Part shown: in pieces, positions 14,973 through 24,594 of the stretch
Position numbering within the stretch: the first letter of the stretch is position 1
Layout of the letters: each line of letters starts with the position of its first letter
Made by a program: the position numbers and the translations under genes
Source of the DNA: Pseudomonas marvdashtae
Lineage (GTDB): Bacteria; Pseudomonadota; Gammaproteobacteria; Pseudomonadales; Pseudomonadaceae
Length of the DNA: 64,000 nt
Assembly: GCF_014268655.2 (NCBI RefSeq)
Contig: NZ_JABWQX020000001.1
Coordinates: 3,192,001-3,256,000, forward strand
Direction of reading: 5' to 3'
The notes under the pieces: model-generated
The model's input: the letters and a program-made list of their open reading frames with translations, nothing else
Databases searched by the model: none
Told to the model about the DNA's origin: nothing

Positions 14973-17408
14973 ATGCCCGTTGCCCGCCCCCTGCGTTCGG
15001 ATCGCAAGCTGAATCTGGCGATTCGCAGTGCCATGCTCAGCGTCGCGCTTACCACCTTGAGTCCAGGTACCTGGGCGGCCCCGGGCGCGCCGCTGGACAG
15101 CGTTGCCAGCCAGTCCTACAACATCCAGCCCGGCCCCTTGGGGGCAACGCTTTCGGCGTTCGCCGTGCAGGCCGGTATCGCCTTGTCGTTCGAACCGTCA
15201 CTCACACAAGGCTTGAACAGCCCCGGACTGTCCGGCCAGTTCACCGCCCGTGAAGCATTTGCCCGGCTGCTGACGGGCAGCGGCCTGGACCTGGTCGCAC
15301 GCGACGATGGCACCTACACCTTGCAAAAACGCGACGGCGACGGTGAGCTGACCTTGTCGCAAACCACGATCAATGCAGCCGAAGTACGCCCCGGGGATTT
15401 GCCGGCGGCCTACAGCGGCGGCCAAGTTGCCCGTGGCGGCCGGGCTGGCCTGCTGGGCAACAAAGACTTGATGGACACCCCCTTCAGCGTCAGCAACTAC
15501 ACCTCGACCTTGATGAAGGACCAGCAAGCCGTGACCGCTGCCGATGTATTGGAGCGTGACTCCTCGGTGCGATCGACCGGCCAGGCCGGCGGCATCGTCG
15601 ATTCGTTTTTCATTCGCGGTTTCCCGGTGGGCGAAGGCAACCTGGGTGAGCTGGCATTTGATGGTGTGTATGGCGTGGCGCCGAACTACCGGGTCTTCAC
15701 CGAATACGCCGAGCGCATTGAGGTCATCAAGGGTCCGGCTGCGCTGTTGTACGGCATGTCGCCCAACAGCGGCGTCGGTGGTGTGATCAACATCGTGCCC
15801 AAGCGCTCGTTGGATCAGGACCTGACCCGGGTGACGGCCAGCTACGCGATGGACACCCAGGCAGGCGGGCATGTCGACATCAGCCGGCGCTTCGGCGAGG
15901 AACGCCGCTTCGGTGTGCGCGTCAACGGCAGTCTGCAAGGTGGGGACACAGCGATTGACAAGCAATCGCGTGATGTCGGTATCGGCGCCATCTCCTTGGA
16001 TTACCAGGGCGACCGTTTCAGGACCAGCCTGGACCTGATCAGCCAGGAAGAACAATGGGACGCCCCGTCCCGGCCATTCGCTATCGCGAACGGTGTCGAG
16101 GTGCCTTCGGCGGCCAACGGGCGCCGTAACGTGACCCAGGACTGGGGCTGGTCCGAAACCCGCGACAAGTCGGCGCTGCTCAGTGGCGAATATGACCTGA
16201 GCGACAACCTGACGGTATTCGGCCACGCCGGGGGTGGCAAGTCCGATGTAGCGCGGCTATCGGACCAGCTGCCGACGATTCTGAACGACGCCGGGGACAC
16301 GCGCTCGACTCCGGGTTATTACAAGTTCGAAGTCGAGCGCTACACCGTAGACGCCGGCGCCCGGGCTCGGTTCGAGACCGGTCCGGTCAGCCACAGCGCT
16401 ACTCTTCAGGCCAGCCGCTATCGCGATGAACTGCGCCGCGGAATCAATTCCGGCGCCCCGGTCTTTTCGAATATCTATCACCCGGTCGAGCGCGACAAAC
16501 CGTCCATCGCATCCCCCGATGTGGCGAAGGTGTCAGACACCGAACTGTCCGGCGTGGCCTTGGCCGATACACTATCGATCCTGGACGAGCGCGCTCAAGT
16601 GACGCTTGGCCTGCGCAAACAGAGCATCAAATCGACCAATTACAACACCTTCGGAAACGTCACCAGCGCCTACGACGAAAGCGAAATCACGCCGCTGTTC
16701 GGCGCGGTGATCAAGCCATGGGAACATGTCTCGTTCTACTACAACTACATCGAAGGCTTGAGCAAGGGCGACACCGCGCCGGCCAATGCGAGCAACTCCG
16801 GGGAAACATTCAAGCCGTACATCTCTCGCCAGCAGGAAGTCGGGGTCAAGGTCGACTACGGCACTTTCACCTCGACCCTTGCGCTGTTCCAGATCAAGAA
16901 GCCTGCCGGCGAGTTGACCAACGGCACCGCAGGTAACGTGTACTCCGTGCAGGGCGAACAACGCAACCGCGGTATCGAACTGAACATGTTCGGCGAACTG
17001 CGCGAAGGCACGCGCCTGTTGGGCGGCGTCACCTTGCTCGACGGCGAACTCACCAAAAGCGGCACCGCCGCCAATCGCGGCAACAAACCAGTGGGGGTGC
17101 CTGAAGTGCAGGCCAACCTCTGGGCCGAATGGGACACCCCGTGGGTACAAGGCGTGACGCTGACCGGCGGGGCAATCTATACCGGCAGCCAGTACGTCAA
17201 TCAGGCTAATACCCAAGAACTCGATCCGTGGACGCGCTTCGATGCCGGCGCCCGCTACAGCACCGTGCTCGATGGCCGGCCTACAACGTTGCGCGCCACG
17301 GTGCAGAACGTGTTCGATCGCGAGTATTGGTCCGGCGTCGCCTCCTACGGCGCGTTCTCCCAAGGCGCGCCGCGCACCCTCTTGCTCTCGGCGACAGTCG
17401 ACTTCTGA
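14973..17408 (+). CDS. TonB-dependent siderophore receptor with STN signalling domain
   Basis: An outer-membrane receptor of about 811 residues counted from the ATG at 14973. That start gives a normal signal peptide ending around TWAAPG; an upstream in-frame start at 14910 would add an unlikely extension. Domains: STN (about residues 50-105, YNIQPGPLGATLSAFAVQAGI), a TonB-box region, the plug (FIRGFP, EVIKGPAALLYGMSPNSG, GGVINIVPKR) and a 22-strand barrel ending in TVDF with the terminal Phe. The STN domain shows that it is a signalling transducer working with the FecR/FecI pair just upstream. The ligand is a ferric siderophore of unknown type. The 87-nt spacer after FecR probably carries the sigma-dependent promoter. 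Confidence 0.93.
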   Translation: MPVARPLRSDRKLNLAIRSAMLSVALTTLSPGTWAAPGAPLDSVASQSYNIQPGPLGATLSAFAVQAGIALSFEPSLTQGLNSPGLSGQFTAREAFARLLTGSGLDLVARDDGTYTLQKRDGDGELTLSQTTINAAEVRPGDLPAAYSGGQVARGGRAGLLGNKDLMDTPFSVSNYTSTLMKDQQAVTAADVLERDSSVRSTGQAGGIVDSFFIRGFPVGEGNLGELAFDGVYGVAPNYRVFTEYAERIEVIKGPAALLYGMSPNSGVGGVINIVPKRSLDQDLTRVTASYAMDTQAGGHVDISRRFGEERRFGVRVNGSLQGGDTAIDKQSRDVGIGAISLDYQGDRFRTSLDLISQEEQWDAPSRPFAIANGVEVPSAANGRRNVTQDWGWSETRDKSALLSGEYDLSDNLTVFGHAGGGKSDVARLSDQLPTILNDAGDTRSTPGYYKFEVERYTVDAGARARFETGPVSHSATLQASRYRDELRRGINSGAPVFSNIYHPVERDKPSIASPDVAKVSDTELSGVALADTLSILDERAQVTLGLRKQSIKSTNYNTFGNVTSAYDESEITPLFGAVIKPWEHVSFYYNYIEGLSKGDTAPANASNSGETFKPYISRQQEVGVKVDYGTFTSTLALFQIKKPAGELTNGTAGNVYSVQGEQRNRGIELNMFGELREGTRLLGGVTLLDGELTKSGTAANRGNKPVGVPEVQANLWAEWDTPWVQGVTLTGGAIYTGSQYVNQANTQELDPWTRFDAGARYSTVLDGRPTTLRATVQNVFDREYWSGVASYGAFSQGAPRTLLLSATVDF

Positions 17409-17470
17409 TTGCGCTTCGCCCCGGCAGCGCGTGCACCGCTGCAGGGGCTGGTACTGACAAGGTTCAAACA

Positions 17471-18643
17471 ATGCTGATTCCACCTCTGACGCGTTCATCG
17501 CTCACCGCCTGGCTGCTGGGTGCCGCAACCTTGCTGCTGAGCGGTTTTGCTTTTTCAGACACCCCGCCCGCCACCAAAACCACCGTCACCGACTTGCTCG
17601 GCCGCCAGGTCCAGGTGCGAATTCCGGTACGCCGGGTGATTCTCGGCGAAGGCCGCCAGTTGTATCTGGTGGCGGCATTGGACACCGACAACCCGATCCG
17701 CCGCATCGTCGGCTGGCGCAAGGATCTGATCCAGTCCGATCCGGATACCTACGACGCCTACCTGCGGCGCTATCCGGCGATTGCCAAGGTCCCGACCTTC
17801 GGCGGTTTCGAAGACGGTACCTTCGACATCGAGCAAGCGATCAGCCAGCAACCGGATGTGATCGTCCTCAACATCGAAGCCCAACACGCCACCGAGGACG
17901 CTCGCTACATCGAGAAGCTCGATGCGCTTGGCATCCCGGTGGTCTACGTGGACTTTCGCAATAACCCGATGCAGAACACCGAGCCGACCATGCGCCTGTT
18001 CGGCCAGTTGTTCGGCGAAGAGACCCGCGCCGAGGCATTCATCGCCTATCGCAACCAGCAGATCCGTCGCGTCACCGATGTGATCCAGGCCCGCCAGCCG
18101 CCCCGACCCAAGGTGTTCATCGAGCGTATCGGCGGCTACACCGACGATTGCTGCCTGAGTTTCGGCAATGAAAACTTCGGTCGCTTCGTCGAGCTGGCCG
18201 GTGGGCGCAACATTGCCGGCTCGATAATTCCCAACACCTTCGGCCAGTTGAACGCTGAGCAAGTGATCGTCGCCAACCCGGAACAGGTGGTGGTCACCAG
18301 TGCCAACTGGGAGGCCTTTGCCCCAGGCGGGCGCTGGGTCGGCGTGGGGCCGGGGGCCGATCTGGCCGAGGCCCGGCGCAAATTGCAGTGGTACACCCAA
18401 CGCCCTGCCTACGCCGGGATCAAGGCCCAGCAAACCCAGGAATTCCATGCCATCTGGCACCAGTTCTATAACAGCCCCTATCAGTTCATCGCCATCCAGC
18501 AACTGGCCAAATGGTTCCACCCGGAGCTGTTCACCGACCTGGACCCCGACGCTACGTTTCGCGAATTCCATGAGCGTTTCCTGCCAGTGCCCTATGAGCC
18601 GGGCTACTTCGTCAGCCTCAAGCCAACGCAGGCCCAACCATGA
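17471..18643 (+). CDS. Periplasmic iron-siderophore binding protein of an ABC importer
   Basis: A 390-residue binding protein with a signal peptide (LTAWLLGAATLLLSGFAFS). The mature protein starts with the TDLLGRQVQVRIPVRRVIL strand typical of FepB/BtuF-type (cluster A-II) binding proteins. The hinge-helix fold contains DIEQAISQQPDVIVLN and the closing LAEARRKLQWYTQRPAYAGI. It delivers a ferric siderophore to the permease at 18640. Its stop overlaps the permease ATG by 4 nt, and the gene starts only 62 nt after the receptor. Confidence 0.88.
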   Translation: MLIPPLTRSSLTAWLLGAATLLLSGFAFSDTPPATKTTVTDLLGRQVQVRIPVRRVILGEGRQLYLVAALDTDNPIRRIVGWRKDLIQSDPDTYDAYLRRYPAIAKVPTFGGFEDGTFDIEQAISQQPDVIVLNIEAQHATEDARYIEKLDALGIPVVYVDFRNNPMQNTEPTMRLFGQLFGEETRAEAFIAYRNQQIRRVTDVIQARQPPRPKVFIERIGGYTDDCCLSFGNENFGRFVELAGGRNIAGSIIPNTFGQLNAEQVIVANPEQVVVTSANWEAFAPGGRWVGVGPGADLAEARRKLQWYTQRPAYAGIKAQQTQEFHAIWHQFYNSPYQFIAIQQLAKWFHPELFTDLDPDATFREFHERFLPVPYEPGYFVSLKPTQAQP

Positions 18644-19698
18644 ATGGCCGCATCGATGATATCGCCTTGGGCACGATTTACCGCGAGCAAGTCTGGCGTA
18701 AACGCTTGATCCTGATCGGCCTGGCCGTGTTACTGCTGTGTAGCGTGCTGCTGGACCTGGCCCTTGGCCCCGCCAGCTACAGCCTGGATGAAGTGCTGGG
18801 CGCGCTGTTCTCTCCTGATGCCGCGGCGCCCCAGGTGCGCGTGGTGATGTGGGAAATACGCCTGCCGGTGGCGCTGATGGCGGTGGCCGTGGGGGCCGCA
18901 TTGTCCCTGGCCGGCGCGCAGATGCAGACCATCCTCAACAATCCGCTGGCGAGCCCGTTCACCTTGGGCATCTCTGCGGCGGCCAGCTTCGGCGCGGCCT
19001 TGGGGCTGGCATTCGGCGTGGCCCTGGTGCCGGTGATCGCCCAGTACATGGTGCCGCTCAATGCCTTTGTCATGGCGATGCTTTCGGCCCTGCTGATTCA
19101 CGTTCTCAGCCTGCGCCGGGGCATGACCAGCGAAACCATCGTGCTGTTGGGCATCGCCCTGGTGTTCACCTTCAACGCGCTGTTGGCACTGGTGCAGTTT
19201 TTCGCCACCGAGCAGGCCGTGGCTGCGGTGGTGTTCTGGACCATGGGCAGCCTGACCAAGGCCACTTGGCCGAAACTCGGCGTGGTCTGCCTGGTCATCC
19301 TGGTCACCTTACCGATCTTTGCCCGCCGCGCCTGGGCGATGACCGCCCTGCGCCTGGGGGATGAAAAAGCTGCGAGCTTCGGCGTCAACGTGCGCAAGTT
19401 GCGCTTGCAGACACTGGTCATGGTCAGCCTGCTGGCGTCGTTTCCCGTGGCGTTTGTCGGCACCATCGGCTTCATCGGTCTCGTGGGTCCGCACATTGCG
19501 CGAATGCTGATCGGCGAAGACCAGCGCTTCTTTCTCCCGGCCTCACTGCTGACAGGGGCCTTGATCCTGTCGGCCAGTTCGGTGGTCAGCAAGACCCTGA
19601 TACCTGGAGCGATTTTCCCCATCGGCGTGGTCACGTCGCTGATCGGCGTGCCGTTTTTCATCTCACTCGTACTCGGCGGCAGGAAACAGTCATGGTGA
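18640..19698 (+). CDS. FecCD-type iron-siderophore ABC permease
   Basis: A 352-residue integral membrane protein with 9-10 helices of the FecCD/BtuC family. LPVALMAVAVGAALSLAGAQMQTILNNPLASPFTLGISA (near residue 72) and FIGLVGPHIARMLIGEDQRFFLP are family signatures, the second being the cytoplasmic ATPase-coupling loop. Translation is coupled to the binding protein (ATGA overlap). The ATPase gene begins 7 nt before this stop. A single permease gene suggests a homodimeric channel. Confidence 0.92.
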   Translation: MNGRIDDIALGTIYREQVWRKRLILIGLAVLLLCSVLLDLALGPASYSLDEVLGALFSPDAAAPQVRVVMWEIRLPVALMAVAVGAALSLAGAQMQTILNNPLASPFTLGISAAASFGAALGLAFGVALVPVIAQYMVPLNAFVMAMLSALLIHVLSLRRGMTSETIVLLGIALVFTFNALLALVQFFATEQAVAAVVFWTMGSLTKATWPKLGVVCLVILVTLPIFARRAWAMTALRLGDEKAASFGVNVRKLRLQTLVMVSLLASFPVAFVGTIGFIGLVGPHIARMLIGEDQRFFLPASLLTGALILSASSVVSKTLIPGAIFPIGVVTSLIGVPFFISLVLGGRKQSW

Positions 19699-20447
19699 CG
19701 ATCGAGCTGGAAGACGTCGGTGCTCGTTATGGTCGCCGATCGATACTCGAGGGGATCAGTACCCCGCTGCTCAGCGGTGGCGAGGTCGTGGCCGTGGTAG
19801 GCCCCAACGCGGCAGGGAAATCCACATTATTCAAACGCATCGCCGGCCTGATCGAAGGCCCGGGCCGGGTTCGCCTGGAAGGTTCGCGCAGGGGCCAGGC
19901 CGGTATCTGCTACATGCCGCAGAACCTCAATACCAGCGCGCGACTGACCGTGTATGAATCGGTGCTGCTGGCGCGCAAGCAACAGGCGCCCGGCTGGGCC
20001 GTGCAAGCCGATGAGCTGGAAGTCGTCGACCGTATCCTGGAATCCCTGGGCATCGGCGACCTGTCATTTCGTAATCTCGGCGAACTGAGCGGCGGGCAAC
20101 AGCAATTGGTGTCCATCGCGCAGACGCTGGTGCGCGAACCCGAAGTCCTGCTGATGGATGAGCCTACCAGCGCCCTGGACATGCATCGCCAAGTCCAAGT
20201 CTTGAGTTTCATGCGCGCCCTCGCCCGCCAGCACTCGATTATCCTGTTCATCGCCATTCATGACCTGAACCAGGCGTTGCGCTTCGCCGACCAGGTGCTG
20301 GTCATCGCCCATGGAACCCTGCGAGGCTGCGGTCGAAGTGAGGATGTGATTACGGAGCAAATGTTGCGTGAGGTGTATCGGGTCCAGGCTCGGATCGAGC
20401 GGTGCTCCCGGGATGAGCGGCACATCATTGTCGATGACGTGGTTTGA
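19692..20447 (+). CDS. Iron-siderophore ABC transporter ATPase
   Basis: A 251-residue nucleotide-binding subunit. Walker A is at residues 37-44 (GPNAAGKS, with Ala where most relatives have Gly), the signature LSGGQQQ at 132-138, Walker B ending in Asp156-Glu157, and the switch His in AIHDLNQ. It powers import of the siderophore through the permease, whose gene overlaps this start by 7 nt. This is the last gene of the iron unit; the spacer after it is 115 nt. Confidence 0.92.
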   Translation: MVTIELEDVGARYGRRSILEGISTPLLSGGEVVAVVGPNAAGKSTLFKRIAGLIEGPGRVRLEGSRRGQAGICYMPQNLNTSARLTVYESVLLARKQQAPGWAVQADELEVVDRILESLGIGDLSFRNLGELSGGQQQLVSIAQTLVREPEVLLMDEPTSALDMHRQVQVLSFMRALARQHSIILFIAIHDLNQALRFADQVLVIAHGTLRGCGRSEDVITEQMLREVYRVQARIERCSRDERHIIVDDVV

Positions 20448-20499
20448 AGGGCTGCTCGCCACTGGAATAAGTAAGGTCTTGCAGGTCGCGGGCCGGCGT

Positions 20500-20518
20500 C
20501 GTTATGGGTAACATAACG
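20500..20518. promoter_or_regulatory. Inverted repeat upstream of the TauE/SafE gene
   Basis: CGTTATG (20500-20506) and CATAACG (20512-20518) surround GGTAA. It is a 19-nt palindrome 45 nt before the next ATG, without a T-run, so it is more likely an operator or weak hairpin than a terminator. Confidence 0.3.
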
Positions 20519-20562
20519 GCCTTCCCGCAGCCTTTCTGCGACCTGCCCAATAAGCCCATTCC

Positions 20563-21342
20563 ATGCCTTTTGAACTCAGCGTAGACCTCTCCACCCTCGC
20601 TATCCTGGCCGTTGTCGCGTTCATTGCCGGTTTCATCGACGCCATTGCCGGCGGTGGCGGCCTGCTCACCACACCTGCCCTGTTGACCGCCGGCCTGCCG
20701 CCGCACCTGGTCCTGGGCACCAATAAGCTGAGTTCGACCTTTGGCTCGGCCACGGCCAGCTTTACCTTCTACAGGCGCAAGTTGTTTCATCCACGGCAGT
20801 GGACTCACGCGATTGTCGGCACGCTGGTCGGTGCGCTGGCCGGCGCGATCGTCGCCCATTACCTGCCCGCCGAATGGCTGAACAAGATGCTGCCGGTGAT
20901 TGTCTTTGCCTGCGGCTTGTACCTGCTGTTCGGCGGCACACCCAAGGCGCCGCTGGACAGTGACGCGCCGATCAAGAAGACCTGGCAGTCGCCCCAAGGC
21001 TTCACCCTGGGTTTCTATGACGGCGTAGCCGGCCCGGGAACCGGCGCGTTCTGGACCGTCAGCAGCCTGCTGCTCTACCCCATCGACCTGGTCAAGGCCA
21101 GCGGCGTAGCCCGCAGCATGAACTTTGTCAGCAACATCGCGGCACTGTCGGTGTTCATCTTTTCGGGCCAGGTGGATTGGATCATCGGCCTGAGCATGGG
21201 CCTGTCGGTGATGGTCGGTGCCTTCTTCGGCGCGCGCACCGCCATCAGCGGCGGCGCGAAGTTCATCCGCCCGGTGTTCATCACCGTGGTGCTGGGCCTG
21301 ACCGTGCGTCTAGCCTGGCAACACTGGTTCAGCGTGGCCTAG
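20563..21342 (+). CDS. TauE/SafE family membrane transporter (YfcA-like)
   Basis: A 259-residue inner-membrane protein with about eight helices. The [33 protein letters not shown] block (from about residue 26) and the second-half repeat [17 protein letters not shown] are the signatures of the sulfite-exporter/YfcA family. Substrates in the family are organic or inorganic sulfur anions; the specific substrate is unknown here. Its last 33 bp overlap the end of the convergent nudC gene. Confidence 0.88.
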   Translation: MPFELSVDLSTLAILAVVAFIAGFIDAIAGGGGLLTTPALLTAGLPPHLVLGTNKLSSTFGSATASFTFYRRKLFHPRQWTHAIVGTLVGALAGAIVAHYLPAEWLNKMLPVIVFACGLYLLFGGTPKAPLDSDAPIKKTWQSPQGFTLGFYDGVAGPGTGAFWTVSSLLLYPIDLVKASGVARSMNFVSNIAALSVFIFSGQVDWIIGLSMGLSVMVGAFFGARTAISGGAKFIRPVFITVVLGLTVRLAWQHWFSVA

Positions 21343-22140
21343 CCGGCGAGCCACATAGAGGTCGATCAGGTAGCGGGCAATGGAACGCGAGGCCGGCAGT
21401 GGCGGCAGGTCGTGAACGTTGAACCATTGGGCGTCCTCGATTTCGTCTTCCTGGGGTACGATGTCGCCCCCGGCGTACTCGGCATGGAAACCCAGCATCA
21501 TCGAATGAGGGAACGGCCAGCACTGGCTACCCATGTATTGGATGTTCTTCACCTCAAGGCTGACTTCTTCGCGGACCTCGCGCACCAGGCAATCCTCGAC
21601 CGACTCACCCGGTTCGGCAAACCCCGCCAAGGTGCTGTAGACACCGCTGACGAAACGGGGCGAACGGGCCAGCAGCACTTCATCGCCACGGGTGATCAAC
21701 ACGATCATGCTGGGTGAGATGCGCGGGTAGTGCCGCAGATCGCACGCCTGACAATGCATCGCCCGCTCCCGCGGAACCTGGCTCATGCGCTGCCCGCAAC
21801 TGCCACAAAAGCGATGTTCCCGGGCCCAAGTGCCGACTTGCGCCGCATAGCCCAGCACCTTGAACAGCGTGTGGTCGTCCTCGAGCATGAACGCCCGCAG
21901 GCCTTTCCAGTTGCAGCCGGGAATGTCCAAGGGGCTGTGCAGTTCCAGCAGGTAGACCGGTTCGCCATCCAGGTGACCGATGCCATGTTCGGCGAGGATC
22001 GACAGGTCCTGGCGCTTGAGCCAGTCGCGGGGAAACAACGCGCCGTTGTCATCGTACAAAAAACCTTCCGGGCTGCGAGCCACGGCCCAGCCGCCGGGAA
22101 GGTCGGTGTCGAGTACTGCGGTGGTCCAGCGTGAAATCAT
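21310..22140 (-). CDS. nudC: NADH pyrophosphatase / NAD-capped RNA hydrolase NudC
   Basis: A 276-residue Nudix hydrolase that cleaves NADH and removes NAD caps from RNA. Zinc ligands Cys112, Cys115, Cys130 and Cys133 (FCGSCG, CQACD) precede the Nudix domain. The Nudix box at about 173-195 ([20 protein letters not shown]) is intact. The family motif SQPWPFPxS is present as SQCWPFPHS, with Cys in place of Pro. Length is normal for the family. The stop lies inside the 3' end of the convergent TauE/SafE gene. Confidence 0.93.
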   Translation of the reverse strand: MISRWTTAVLDTDLPGGWAVARSPEGFLYDDNGALFPRDWLKRQDLSILAEHGIGHLDGEPVYLLELHSPLDIPGCNWKGLRAFMLEDDHTLFKVLGYAAQVGTWAREHRFCGSCGQRMSQVPRERAMHCQACDLRHYPRISPSMIVLITRGDEVLLARSPRFVSGVYSTLAGFAEPGESVEDCLVREVREEVSLEVKNIQYMGSQCWPFPHSMMLGFHAEYAGGDIVPQEDEIEDAQWFNVHDLPPLPASRSIARYLIDLYVARRLGHAEPVLPG

Positions 22141-22146
22141 GATCGA

Positions 22147-22959
22147 TCAATCCAGAAATTCAGGTTTCTGTTTGCTCATATGGGCGGCCATGGCCACGCG
22201 CAGGTCGTTGGATTGCAGCATGGCGGCGTTCCACGTGGCGACGTATTCCAGCCCGTCGTCGATGCGGTGATCGCGCATGTAGCTGATCATTTCCTTGGTG
22301 CCGGTGATAGCGATCGGCGACTTGGCGGCAATTTCCCGGGCAAGGCCCATCACCCCGTCGAGCAGGCTGGCAGTATCACTGTAGACACGATTGACCAGGC
22401 CAATGTCCCGCGCTTCGTCGGCGCCAAAGGTACGTCCCGTATAAGCGAGTTCACGCAGCATGCCGTCCCCGATGATCCGCGGCAAGCGTTGCAATGTGCC
22501 AACATCGGCGGCCATGCCGATGTCGATTTCCTTGATGGAGAATTGCGCGTCCTGCGCGGCGTAGCGCATGTCGCAGGCGGAAATCAGGTCGATGGCCCCG
22601 CCCAGGCAATAGCCCTGGACCGCCGCGAGTACCGGTTTGCGGCAATTGTCCACGGCGTTGAACGAGGCCTGAAGTTGCAGGATCTTGCGCCGCAGCACGC
22701 GAGCGTTACGGCCAACGTCCTTGCCCAGTTCGTTAGCCACTCCAGCCAACATCATCAGGTCGATGCCGGACGAAAAGTGCTTGCCCGCACCGCTCAGGAC
22801 CACCACCCGCACTTCGTCGGTATCGTCGACCCACTGGAAGATGTCGATGATCTCAGTCCAGAACGCAGCGTTCATCGCGTTGATCTTGTCCGGGCGATTG
22901 ATCTGCACATGGGCGATGTTGTCTGCAAGTTCGACGTTGAACGCTTTGTATTGCGACAT
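22147..22959 (-). CDS. Crotonase-fold delta(3,5)-delta(2,4)-dienoyl-CoA isomerase
   Basis: A 270-residue enoyl-CoA hydratase/isomerase superfamily protein. The three acidic residues that define the dienoyl-CoA isomerase branch appear with the right spacing: Asp124 (GGAIDL), Glu144 (SIKEID) and Asp152 (AADVG), i.e. +20 and +8 as in the mammalian enzyme's Asp176/Glu196/Asp204. The CoA-binding loop is GAGKHFSSGIDLM. It would shift double bonds during beta-oxidation of unsaturated fatty acids with odd-position double bonds. It lies 6 nt upstream of nudC on the same strand, so the two may be cotranscribed. Confidence 0.87.
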   Translation of the reverse strand: MSQYKAFNVELADNIAHVQINRPDKINAMNAAFWTEIIDIFQWVDDTDEVRVVVLSGAGKHFSSGIDLMMLAGVANELGKDVGRNARVLRRKILQLQASFNAVDNCRKPVLAAVQGYCLGGAIDLISACDMRYAAQDAQFSIKEIDIGMAADVGTLQRLPRIIGDGMLRELAYTGRTFGADEARDIGLVNRVYSDTASLLDGVMGLAREIAAKSPIAITGTKEMISYMRDHRIDDGLEYVATWNAAMLQSNDLRVAMAAHMSKQKPEFLD

Positions 22960-23069
22960 GGCAGTGATCCTTTACCGTGCTGGGAGAGGCCTGAACTATA
23001 ACAAGCCAGCGTGAAAGGACGTAGGCAGTGCATCGGCCAAAAGCGGGACTGGTGGCCAGCGAATCCCCC

Positions 23070-23097
23070 GTGGCGAGGGAGCAAGTTCCCTCGCCAC
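23070..23097. repeat. REP palindrome downstream of opmB
   Basis: GTGGCGAGGGA (23070-23080) and TCCCTCGCCAC (23087-23097) form an 11-bp inverted repeat with the GTGGCGAGG core seen elsewhere in the window. It sits just after the opmB stop and may stabilise or terminate that transcript. Confidence 0.75.
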
Positions 23098-23112
23098 AAA
23101 AGCCTGACGCGA

Positions 23113-24594
23113 TTATGGTTTGTCGCTTGCCTGCAACTGCCCATCCCAACCGCCCCCCAGCGCCGCAATCAACTGCACGCTGGCGATCAACCGACTCTGT
23201 TGCAAGCTAAGCACACTGCGTTCGTTGCTCAGGGCGGTGGCCTGGACGGTCACGACGTCGAGGTAGCCGATCAACCCCGCCCGGTATTGGTTCTGCGTCA
23301 GGCGCAGGGACTCACGAGCGGCATCCAGCGCTTCCTGGCGAACGCGAGCCTCATCTTCGAGCACCTTGAGCTGGATCATGTAATTCTCGACTTCACGGAA
23401 CCCGTCGAGCACGGTCTGCCGATAGGTCGCCACGGTCTGGTCGTAGGCCGCGACGCTGCGGTCGACTTCCGCCGAGCGCTGGCCGCCGTCGAACAGGGTC
23501 ATCGCCAATTGCGGCCCCACCGACCAGAAACGGTTCGGCACGCTCACCCAGTTGTCGTAGGTACTGCTGCTGTAGCCGCCGCTCAGGCTCAGCGTCAGGT
23601 CTGGATAATAGGCGGCCTTCGCCACGCCAATGTTGGCGTTGGCGGCCATGACCGAGCGTTCCGCCGAAGCGATGTCCGGACGGCGCTCGAGCAACTGCGA
23701 AGGCAGCGCCACCGGCACTTGTGGCAGTGTCGGAATGTCCTGGGTTTCGACCAGGCTGAACTCGGCCGGAGGCAGGCCAATCAGCACGGCAATGGCATTT
23801 TCGAACTGGGCCCGCTGCCAGATCAGATCGATCAAGTCGCCCTGGGTGGTCTTGAGCTGGTTTTGCGCCTGGGCCACCGCGTCCTTGCCGGACACCCCGG
23901 CGCGGTACTGGTTTTCGGTCATCTTCAGCGAGCGCTGGTAGTTGTCGACGGTGGTCTGCAACAAGCGCTTCTGCTCGTCAATCACCCGCAACTGCAAATA
24001 ATTTTGCACCAGCTCCGATTGCTGGCTCAGGCGCATCGCCGCCAGATCGGCAAAACTGGCTTGTGCGCTGGCCTCGTCGGCCTCCAGGGTGCGGCGCAAT
24101 TTGCCCCAGACGTCCGCTTCCCAGCTCACGCCCGCCTGGGCGCTGTAGGTGTCGCGGATGCCGCTGGAGGAGCTGCTCAGGCTCGAACTGCTGCTGCCGG
24201 TGCCCTGGCTGGAGCGGGTCTTGCCGACGGAAAGGTCCACCGTCGGGAAAAACGCCCCACGGGCACTGCGCGCCAGTGCCTGGGCCTGACGATACTGGGC
24301 CTCGGCCTGGGCCACGGTCTGGTTGGAGGCGTTGAGCTTCTCCACCAGTTCATTGAGTCGGGTATCCGCGTACAGCTCCCACCAGGCGCCACGGGCCAGG
24401 GCGTCGCTGGGGTTGGCCTGGCGCCAGCCCTGGGCCTCTTTGTATTGCACAGGTGCGGCGGCGGCCGGACGCTGGTAATCCGGGCCGATCGCGCAAGCAC
24501 TAAGCATCGCCACGCACAGGGCCAGGCTCAGTACCCGCGAGCCACGGGCAGTCGCCAGCGGTGCGGCAAGGTTGGAAAGCGAACGGTCGGTCAT
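23113..24594 (-). CDS. opmB: Outer-membrane efflux channel OpmB (OprM/NodT family)
   Basis: A 493-residue lipoprotein of the OEP family that forms the outer-membrane exit duct of the pump. The signal ends at LSAC with the lipidated Cys34. The two repeated helical-hairpin/barrel halves include PDYQRP and NQTVAQAEAQYRQAQALARSAR, then ERRPDIASAERSVMAANANIG and RAGLIGYLDVV. Its ATG overlaps the muxC stop by 4 nt, giving the order muxA-muxB-muxC-opmB, as in P. aeruginosa MuxABC-OpmB. Confidence 0.92.
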   Translation of the reverse strand: MTDRSLSNLAAPLATARGSRVLSLALCVAMLSACAIGPDYQRPAAAAPVQYKEAQGWRQANPSDALARGAWWELYADTRLNELVEKLNASNQTVAQAEAQYRQAQALARSARGAFFPTVDLSVGKTRSSQGTGSSSSSLSSSSSGIRDTYSAQAGVSWEADVWGKLRRTLEADEASAQASFADLAAMRLSQQSELVQNYLQLRVIDEQKRLLQTTVDNYQRSLKMTENQYRAGVSGKDAVAQAQNQLKTTQGDLIDLIWQRAQFENAIAVLIGLPPAEFSLVETQDIPTLPQVPVALPSQLLERRPDIASAERSVMAANANIGVAKAAYYPDLTLSLSGGYSSSTYDNWVSVPNRFWSVGPQLAMTLFDGGQRSAEVDRSVAAYDQTVATYRQTVLDGFREVENYMIQLKVLEDEARVRQEALDAARESLRLTQNQYRAGLIGYLDVVTVQATALSNERSVLSLQQSRLIASVQLIAALGGGWDGQLQASDKP

